Source: Planctomycetaceae bacterium (GTDB lineage Bacteria; Planctomycetota; Planctomycetia; Pirellulales; PALSA-1355). From it: a stretch of DNA of 11,564 nt. The notes under the pieces are model-generated. The model did no database searches and had not been told where the DNA came from. It saw only the letters and a list, made by a program, of their open reading frames with translations. Below, in pieces: positions 6,795 through 11,564 of this stretch (positions are counted from its first letter, which is position 1; each line of letters begins with the position of its first letter). Position numbers and translations under genes: made by a program. The stretch lies in the NCBI GenBank assembly GCA_005773095.1, contig SXHT01000156.1, positions 1 to 11,564 on the forward strand, in the 5' to 3' direction.

Positions 6795-7034
6795 TCATTC
6801 GACGTCAGCCTTCTTGGTTCCTCGACGACTGCGAGCCAGTGCGGCAGCTTGCCTCCAGGCCAGCCACCAGGCGGCCGCCTGACTTGGGGCGCGGGCGATG
6901 ATCCAATGCTTGCCGCGCTGTCCGGTGACAATCCAAACTCGGCCGTTGGGATGCTCGACGCATACGTCCCCCATCGCCCAGCCAACATTCTTGAGTAACT
7001 CCAGAGACTCTTGGACCTTTGGATACGCTTGCAT
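6795..7034 (-). CDS. Small hypothetical protein
   Basis: This is a 79-residue, soluble-looking protein without signal peptide or membrane segment. The middle reads GRVWIVTGQRGKHWIIARAP, a pattern of two short beta strands with a turn. It is followed by an Ala/Trp-rich helix (SQAAAWWLAWRQAAALA) and a basic tail (RSRRGTKK). From memory, short planctomycete proteins with this 'strand, strand, then AWxxAxxQA helix' arrangement are common and uncharacterised. Start: ATG 7034 has AGGGAG upstream at a spacing of about 8 bases, which is the best reason to call it real. It converges on the sugar dehydrogenase gene with 68 bases between stop codons. No function can be proposed. Confidence 0.62.
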   Translation of the reverse strand: MQAYPKVQESLELLKNVGWAMGDVCVEHPNGRVWIVTGQRGKHWIIARAPSQAAAWWLAWRQAAALARSRRGTKKADVE

Positions 7035-7295
7035 AAGTGCAACTCCCTGTTGAATGCCCGCGCGCGCAGCCGACTTGCCGGCCCTGAAAAAATGAAGGAT
7101 GCGAACCGAACCAATCAGTGCGCCGCGATCGAAAAGAAAAGACGCAACCAGACGTGATACCCAAGCTGCCTTGCCGTAGCGATCTGTATTTTATCAGAAG
7201 GCCGACAAATGATCGAGACCGATTGCGCGAAAAAAATGCTGCTTTCGAGAAGATCGGACTTGATGCGCCCGCCCATCCGTGGTGACGACGTCAGC

Positions 7296-7748
7296 TCAAG
7301 GAGCCCTGCCATGATCAACCAGCGATTGGATCTGTTTTCGAATGTGGAACAGGACCGCGCTGAGGCCACGCAAGCGCATCATGCCAAGCGCTTTGGCGAG
7401 ACCGAGGCGCTGCACAAGGTTGGCATCGATGTCGCTGATCGCTTGAGGCGTCAGCCCCGAGAACAGCTCACGCGCAATTCCGACGAAACCTTTGACCGTC
7501 GGCGCTTCGGGCGCAACCCATGCGTGCACCTGAACGCGGCCCTCTGCTAGCTCGACCCAAAGAAACGTGGGTGTCTGACATTCGTGAACCCGATGCGCCC
7601 CCGCCTGCCGCTCGCTCTCGTATTTCTCGGGGAGGGGGGGCAAATTGTCGGCGTATTCCAGCAGCAATTCCAAACGCTCGCGGGGCTCGAGTTGCGCAAA
7701 CTCGGCGGCCAGGGTTTCGATACGGGCTGGAAGCGTGTCTGGGGACAT
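7296..7748 (-). CDS. sufE: SufE family sulfur acceptor protein
   Basis: This is a 150-residue protein of the SufE/CsdE family. SufE takes persulfide sulfur from the cysteine desulfurase SufS and passes it to the SufBCD scaffold for Fe-S cluster building in the cytoplasm. Visible family features are LPPLPEKY (~36-43), the acceptor site VHECQTPTFLWVE with the conserved Cys at 57, the APEAPTVKGFV segment, GLTPQ, and the C-terminal LGMMRLRGLSA helix. Length fits the family. Start: ATG 7748 gives the usual SufE N-terminus. An in-frame ATG at 7805 would add 19 unrelated-looking residues and begin 3 bases after the rhodanese stop codon, so it cannot be excluded. The gene follows the rhodanese gene on the same strand with at most 60 bases between, so the two probably share an mRNA. 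No sufS or sufBCD is in the window. Confidence 0.88.
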   Translation of the reverse strand: MSPDTLPARIETLAAEFAQLEPRERLELLLEYADNLPPLPEKYESERQAGAHRVHECQTPTFLWVELAEGRVQVHAWVAPEAPTVKGFVGIARELFSGLTPQAISDIDANLVQRLGLAKALGMMRLRGLSAVLFHIRKQIQSLVDHGRAP

Positions 7749-7808
7749 TGTCGTCGACGATAAGGGAGGAAGCACGCCAGATGAGGCCAATCCGTCATCG
7801 TGCATCCA

Positions 7809-8684
7809 TCACCCATCGTCGCCCAAAGGGTTTAGTCCTTTCGCGATCGGCACGCCCACGGTGTTGCCCCACTCGGTCCAACTGCCGTCGTAATTTTTCA
7901 CCTTCTTGAAGCCGAGCAGGTACGTGAGCACAAACCAGGTGTGGCTCGATCGTTCTCCGATGCGGCAATAGGCGATCGTTGCGGCTCCCCGCTTGAGCTT
8001 GTTCTCCTTGATGTACAGCGCCTCGAGTTCCCTAGCGCTCTTGAAGGTGCCATCTTCGTTCGCCGCTTTCGCCCAGGGAATGCTGACGGCCCCTGGAATA
8101 TGGCCTCCGCGCAGCGCACCCTCTTGGGGATAGTCCGGCATGTGCAAAAACTCGCCGGTGTACTCCCCCGATGATCGAACGTCGACGAGCGGTCGGCCTA
8201 GCCTTTGATGTTTGAGGACCTCATCGCGGAAGGCACGGATCGCTCGATCCGGCTGCCGGGCTTCATAGTTGCTTCGGGGGTGGCTGGGTTCTGGCTCCTT
8301 CGACCATTCACGGCCATCGAGTTCCCAACGTTTACGGCCGCCGTCCATAATCAGGCATTTCTCGTGGCCGTACAGTTTGAAAACCCAAAAAGCGTAGCAG
8401 GCCCACCAATTGTTCTTGTCGCCGTAGAAGACGACGGTCGTATCGTTCGAGATGCCCTTCGATGCGCAGAGTTCGCCAAAGTGTTCGCGGTTGATGTAGT
8501 CGCGTACGAGCCGGTCCTGCAAGTCGGTCTGCCAGTCGACCTTGACCGCTCCCGGCACATGGCCCACGTTGTACAACAGCACGTCTTCGTCGGACTCGAC
8601 GATTCGCAGGTTGGGGTCGTGTTGGTGCTCCGCCACCCAAGCGGTGGTGACCAGCACTTCTGGATGCGCGTATTGCCTGGCCAT
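7809..8684 (-). CDS. Two-domain rhodanese (thiosulfate sulfurtransferase)
   Basis: This is a 291-residue tandem-rhodanese protein that moves sulfane sulfur, typically from thiosulfate, through a Cys persulfide. The N-terminal domain (~8-128) has lost the catalytic Cys: its loop reads FYGDKNNWW, with Asp near 89. The C-terminal domain (~150-285) holds the active loop YCRIGERSSHTW with Cys240. Sequence stretches such as KLYGHEK, MDGGRKRWELDGR, AANEDGTFKS and VKNYDGSWTEWG closely resemble the actinobacterial CysA2/SseA-type thiosulfate sulfurtransferases. Length is standard and there is no signal peptide, so it is cytoplasmic. Start: ATG 8684; AAGGAAAGGG lies upstream but rather far (about 13 bases). 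It is the first gene of a likely two-gene unit with sufE. The physiological sulfur donor and acceptor are not shown. Confidence 0.92.
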   Translation of the reverse strand: MARQYAHPEVLVTTAWVAEHQHDPNLRIVESDEDVLLYNVGHVPGAVKVDWQTDLQDRLVRDYINREHFGELCASKGISNDTTVVFYGDKNNWWACYAFWVFKLYGHEKCLIMDGGRKRWELDGREWSKEPEPSHPRSNYEARQPDRAIRAFRDEVLKHQRLGRPLVDVRSSGEYTGEFLHMPDYPQEGALRGGHIPGAVSIPWAKAANEDGTFKSARELEALYIKENKLKRGAATIAYCRIGERSSHTWFVLTYLLGFKKVKNYDGSWTEWGNTVGVPIAKGLNPLGDDG

Positions 8685-8726
8685 GACGTGCCGGATGCCC
8701 TTTCCTTGGTGGTTGCCAAAACAACC

Positions 8727-8755
8727 ATTGTGAGACCGAAGCGATGGGCTGTAAA
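8727..8755 (-). promoter_or_regulatory. Candidate promoter of the rhodanese-sufE unit
   Basis: On the minus strand, TTTACA (8755-8750) and CACAAT (8732-8727) are separated by exactly 17 bases. They match the sigma-70-type consensus at 5 and 4 of 6 positions. The site is ~43 bases upstream of the rhodanese ATG, in the gap after the thioesterase stop. A small hairpin (TGGTTG at 8710-8715 with CAACCA at 8722-8727) falls near the predicted transcript start. Planctomycete promoters are poorly defined, so this is tentative. Confidence 0.4.
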
Positions 8756-8771
8756 CAGGGTCCTGATCCCT

Positions 8772-9248
8772 CTACGCCGGCTCCAACTTCCGCCCTTCCA
8801 GCTTTTCGATCAATGCTCGATACAGATCCGGCACCCGCTTGGGCTGATTGGCCGCGTAATCGAACACCACCACCGTCGATTCACCGTCGGCCGCGACGGC
8901 CTGATGGGTGCTGCTCCAGACCATGTGCGACATCGTCATGCTGCTGCGACCAATTCTTGTAATGCGAGCGCCAACGATGACCGTATCCGGATATTTGATC
9001 TGGCGGCGATAATTGCAGCCGATCGCCGCCAAAATGGGCCCCACGTTCTCGACGGAGGCCAGTCCGCCGGCCTGCTTGCCTCCCAGACCGATGCGTTCCA
9101 GGTAGGCGATTCGGGACGACTCAAACCAGCGGAAATAGACGATATTATTGACGTGGCCAAAGGCATCCTGATCGCCCCATTGCACGGGCAATTGAATCAG
9201 CGCCGGAAACAACGCCAGTTCGGGTGGGGGATTGGTGACAACCATCAT
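8772..9248 (-). CDS. Acyl-CoA thioesterase, 4-hydroxybenzoyl-CoA thioesterase family (hotdog fold)
   Basis: This is a 158-residue single hotdog domain that should hydrolyse an acyl-CoA thioester in the cytoplasm. The family signature QWGDQDAFGHVNNIVYFRWF (23-42) includes the catalytic-type Asp (D28) and the GHVNN turn at the start of the central helix. RRQIKYPDTVIVGARITRIG then fits the following beta strands, and VVFDYAANQPKRVPD the family's C-terminal strand. Length matches YbgC/FadM-like relatives. Start: ATG 9248 with GAAGG about 9 bases upstream; a second ATG directly follows and could also be used. It is divergent from the protease gene at 9303 with only 54 bases between, so their promoters must be compact or overlap. 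Substrate (fatty or aromatic acyl-CoA) cannot be told from sequence. Confidence 0.88.
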   Translation of the reverse strand: MMVVTNPPPELALFPALIQLPVQWGDQDAFGHVNNIVYFRWFESSRIAYLERIGLGGKQAGGLASVENVGPILAAIGCNYRRQIKYPDTVIVGARITRIGRSSMTMSHMVWSSTHQAVAADGESTVVVFDYAANQPKRVPDLYRALIEKLEGRKLEPA

Positions 9249-9290
9249 CTCAACGTACCTTCATTGCCAACAGCGCGCCAAGGCTTGGGC

Positions 9291-9302
9291 TATAATCTTG
9301 CT
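9291..9302 (+). promoter_or_regulatory. -10 box positioned for a leaderless transcript
   Basis: A perfect TATAAT lies at 9291-9296, and the ATG of the protease gene starts at 9303. Transcription normally begins about 7 bases after the -10 box, which puts +1 on or next to the A of the ATG. No Shine-Dalgarno sequence is present between box and ATG. The best -35-like sequence, TTGCCA at 9264-9269, is 21 bases upstream, longer than the usual 17, so -35 recognition is weak or different. Confidence 0.5.
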
Positions 9303-11102
9303 ATGGTTTTATGTCGCTATCTGTCGCGAATCCGCGGTTCGGGCCTGAGCTCGAGGCCGAACGGCAATTGCATCGGAATCGTTGCCTGCGTCGTTTTGAT
9401 CGCCGCTTTGGCACCATTCGCCACAAATGCCGGCACGATCGTGCTCGCCAATCGCACGCTGGAAACCGTTTCGTTCCGAATCGGAAACGAAGCCCGAAAG
9501 CTCGCATCGGGCGAGGTCTTGCCGATTCGCTCTTCCACGAGCCAGACGATCCGCTTCAGCGGAAGCAGCCGGCCCTTCTATACGATCGATCCGAACGCGA
9601 TTTACTTTTTCGGCCCGGATCCGCCCAATCGCATCGATCTGGTGCGCATCGGTTTGGGAGGCGATGCAACTTCATCGAGCATTTTTGAGAGCGACCTTGT
9701 CGCCGGCGCGCCGAACCTTGAGATCCAGGGACCGAACCTGGCCACGATCTCCGTCAAGCTGCTGGTCGACGACGAAGAAGCCGCCAAGCGCGAAACCTGG
9801 GATCGCCGCTTGCGGAATCGCGTTAAGGAGGCATCGGCCGTCTTCGAACGGCACTGCTTCGTGCGGTTCGATGTGGTGGCGGTGGGCACTTGGAATTCGG
9901 ACGACGAAATTACCGAATTTGAACGGTCGCTCCAGGATTTTGAGCGCAAGGTGAGCCCCGACACGGCACGGCTGGCGATCGGCTTCACCAGCCAATACCG
10001 CATCAAGCCGGGTCGCACGCATTTGGGAGGCACGCGTGGGCCCATGTATACGCACTTGCTCATTCGTGAATGGTCGCACCAGATTAACGAACCAGAGCGG
10101 CTCGAAGTGCTGCTCCATGAGCTGGGGCATTTCTTGGGCGCGGTGCACAGTCCCGAGCCGGATTCCGTCATGCGTCCGGTGCTGGGTGACCGACAAGCCC
10201 GGGCCGCGAACTTTCGCGTCGGCTTCGACCCGCTGAATACGTTGGCCATGTGTCTGGTCAGCGACGCACTCCGTGGCGGCCGCGTGAAACGCTTTGCCGA
10301 CATGAACCTGCCGACGCAATTGGAGCTGCACAAGCTGTACGGCGAAATCACCAAAGCCTATCCAGACGACAAGACGCCGGCCCAGTACGTGAGCTTTTTG
10401 GAGCAGTCGCGCATCGAACCCTTGGCGCGCGGCGCCAATCTGGTTGTGATGGGTATCGGCAGCGCGGCGGAACAAAACGCCCGGTTGCCCAAGCTTCTGG
10501 GGGATTCACTGACCGAGTTCTACGTCCGCCGCGCCGCGCAGATCGCCGCCCCCTTGCCCGCCGACGTCGGGCCGCGGGCGTTCCTGCTGGCGCTGGGCAT
10601 CGGCCTCGACCGCACGGCATCGCTGCGCGAGCATCGACTCGTCGGCCCCTTATGCGAGCGGATTGAGTCGGAGGCGCAGCGCAAGTCGCGGCTGGAGATC
10701 ATGGGCGTTCCCACCGCCTTTGCAAAGCACGAGCTAGCGCGTCACTTTTTCATGGCAGCAGCACTCTCGGCGATCATCGGCCCCGAACCTGCCGAACGCG
10801 CCTGCCTGGCGCTGCAGCTTGGCAACTCCACAAGGCTCGGCGACTTCAGCCCGGCGATTTATCAAGCCGACCTGGCCGGCATCGTGTTCGCTTACGGAGT
10901 GCTGTCGGGCAGTCTGCATCTGGCCGAACTGGCGGACACGTTTACCGTCGCCGAGCACCTGCCGCGACGTGAGGATCAGGCCGGCTCCATCTCCCCCGCT
11001 GACTTTGCCGAGCAGTTTGGCACCGCGGTCGATCCGCGATTTCGTAAACTTCGCGAGGAACTGTCGGCGCCGCTGAGAAAGCTTGCCGAGGGCAACGGCT
11101 GA
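9303..11102 (+). CDS. Exported metzincin-type zinc metalloprotease with uncharacterised C-terminal region
   Basis: This is a 599-residue protein. A long basic N-region precedes a hydrophobic core at ~23-40 (CIGIVACVVLIAALAP), giving a Sec-type signal ending near TNAG. Residues ~44-130 are beta-rich and unrecognised. The catalytic part contains HELGHFLGAVH at 272-282, the metzincin site HExxHxxGxxH (H272, H276, H282; E273), with a probable Met-turn at M290 (DSVMRP). The C-terminal half (~390-570) is helical; the stretch around HFFMAAALSAIIGP and FSPAIYQADLAGIVFAYG resembles, from memory, a segment of uncharacterised bacterial proteins with a 'FSxxDLAADxAG' pattern. Start: the frame stays open far upstream, but that part is antisense to two real genes. 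ATG 9303 begins the signal peptide and sits just after a TATAAT box. It shares only the zinc motif, not the domain plan, with the protease at 340-2355. The substrate is unknown. Confidence 0.85.
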   Translation: MVLCRYLSRIRGSGLSSRPNGNCIGIVACVVLIAALAPFATNAGTIVLANRTLETVSFRIGNEARKLASGEVLPIRSSTSQTIRFSGSSRPFYTIDPNAIYFFGPDPPNRIDLVRIGLGGDATSSSIFESDLVAGAPNLEIQGPNLATISVKLLVDDEEAAKRETWDRRLRNRVKEASAVFERHCFVRFDVVAVGTWNSDDEITEFERSLQDFERKVSPDTARLAIGFTSQYRIKPGRTHLGGTRGPMYTHLLIREWSHQINEPERLEVLLHELGHFLGAVHSPEPDSVMRPVLGDRQARAANFRVGFDPLNTLAMCLVSDALRGGRVKRFADMNLPTQLELHKLYGEITKAYPDDKTPAQYVSFLEQSRIEPLARGANLVVMGIGSAAEQNARLPKLLGDSLTEFYVRRAAQIAAPLPADVGPRAFLLALGIGLDRTASLREHRLVGPLCERIESEAQRKSRLEIMGVPTAFAKHELARHFFMAAALSAIIGPEPAERACLALQLGNSTRLGDFSPAIYQADLAGIVFAYGVLSGSLHLAELADTFTVAEHLPRREDQAGSISPADFAEQFGTAVDPRFRKLREELSAPLRKLAEGNG

Positions 11103-11454
11103 ACGCATGGCTAAAGAGCCTGCGCGATTCGAGCCTCGCATGATGCAGATCCTGGGTAAACGTCGCGATGCCGCACTTGCGGGGGAAATAATCGCCCACG
11201 AACGCCACCGTACGAACTTCGTTCATTCTTCCCATGGCACGAGCGTTTCGGCGTCCCCGCAAAGGAACCTTCAAATGGGTCAGGCTATAAGCAACTGGAT
11301 CATAACAAATTGGCGGCAGGAATTTAGCCCGATTCCGACCTCAAAGCGGACAAAACCGTGATCACCGAGATAATTTCTCCACATGCTCGCCCGACAATTG
11401 CTATCATGGAGGTCAGACTGCGGTTACTGCTTTGATCCAAAGAAGGCGCAAGGA
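11103..11454. other. Intergenic region after the protease gene
   Basis: Apart from the glycosyltransferase remnant at 11137-11226, no gene is supported here. The plus-strand frame running to 11361 is antisense to that remnant and shows no family features. The part from 11227 to 11454 is less GC-rich than the surrounding genes and shows no clear hairpin, repeat or well-spaced promoter. Confidence 0.5.
11137..11226 (-). pseudogene. Remnant of a family 4 glycosyltransferase N-terminus
   Basis: From ATG 11226 the minus strand encodes 30 residues containing TVAFVGDYFPRKCGIATFTQ, the beta-strand, glycine-loop and 'PRKCGIATFTxDL' signature that opens many GT-B glycosyltransferases of family GT4. 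After about codon 30 the similarity stops. The frame continues antisense to the end of the protease gene without any further glycosyltransferase features. A complete enzyme would need several hundred more residues, so this is a broken 5' fragment, probably left by a deletion or rearrangement. GGGAAGA directly upstream of the ATG may be its old ribosome site. The identification rests on the signature alone. Confidence 0.6.
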
Positions 11455-11564
11455 ATGACTCCGACTCGCACCACGAAAGCGGAAGACATCGAGATTGTCC
11501 TCCAGGGTAGAATCCGACAAGGGGACCTGCCTGCCGACGCGCTCATCAAAGAAAAGCTGACCGA
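11455..11564 (+). CDS. Partial CDS of unknown function, cut by the window end
   Basis: ATG 11455 opens a frame that reaches the last base of the window without a stop, giving 36 complete codons. The peptide begins MTPTRTTKAEDIEIVLQGRI and continues RQGDLPADALIKEKLT. AGAAGG lies about 8 bases before the ATG, a good ribosome-site position, and the start codon is the first after a gene-free stretch. The 'GRIRQGDLPADALIKEKL' stretch loosely recalls the first helices of GntR-type regulators, but this is too short to decide. The rest of the gene lies downstream. Confidence 0.5.
   Translation, partial: MTPTRTTKAEDIEIVLQGRIRQGDLPADALIKEKLT

Noticed and set aside
7115..7295. Minus-strand 84-codon frame downstream of and overlapping sufE
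   Set aside because: It overlaps the end of sufE in another frame, lacks motifs, and no ribosome site was seen. The gap 7035-7295 shows only a weak extended -10-like TGATAAAAT on the minus strand (7188-7196).
8205..9302. Open plus-strand frame extending 366 codons upstream of the protease start
   Set aside because: It is antisense to the rhodanese and thioesterase genes, both of which have strong family motifs. The signal peptide begins at ATG 9303. The open frame reflects high GC codon usage.
10942..11136. Continuation of the glycosyltransferase remnant frame into the protease gene
   Set aside because: The frame stays open, but its sequence is antisense to the protease C-terminus and shows no glycosyltransferase features.

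Overview
The window looks like chromosome from a planctomycete, probably of the Pirellulales type. The reasons are a GC-rich, loosely packed layout, an N-terminal arginine-rich '(I/L)EPLEDRxL' motif on a very large-secretome style protein, a PQQ sugar dehydrogenase fused to a diheme cytochrome, and degenerate dispersed repeats between genes. This is recognition from memory of families, not a search. No rRNA, tRNA, CRISPR array, complete insertion sequence or phage gene was seen.

Layout. Bases 1-339 hold no convincing gene. At 340-2355 (+) is a secreted, multidomain zinc metalloprotease. Bases 2356-2508 hold a repeat fragment and a strong hairpin terminator that serves the minus-strand lipoprotein gene 2509-2883. 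Bases 2884-3423 are non-coding and hold two diverged copies of a ~97 bp element with inverted ends, plus a long imperfect palindrome between them. At 3424-6726 (+) is a large exported redox protein: CBM9-like domain, PQQ-type sugar dehydrogenase and diheme cytochrome c in one chain. Next come a short minus-strand hypothetical gene (6795-7034) and a minus-strand pair, a two-domain rhodanese (7809-8684) followed at once by sufE (7296-7748), with a candidate promoter at 8727-8755. A hotdog-fold acyl-CoA thioesterase (8772-9248, -) is divergent from a second secreted metzincin-type protease (9303-11102, +). That protease has a consensus TATAAT box so close to its ATG that a leaderless mRNA is predicted. 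After it lie a short remnant of a glycosyltransferase N-terminus (11137-11226, -) and the first 36 codons of an unidentified plus-strand gene that runs off the end.

How the genes fit together. The two exported proteases, the lipoprotein and the CBM9/dehydrogenase/cytochrome fusion point to an envelope and secreted-polymer-processing lifestyle. The rhodanese-SufE pair is a plausible sulfur-transfer unit feeding Fe-S cluster assembly. The other genes are not obviously co-regulated. No single unprecedented defence or mobile system is evident. The most interesting items are the three-module redox fusion, the inverted-end repeat family, the Cys-rich segment before the first protease domain, the leaderless promoter and the glycosyltransferase remnant.
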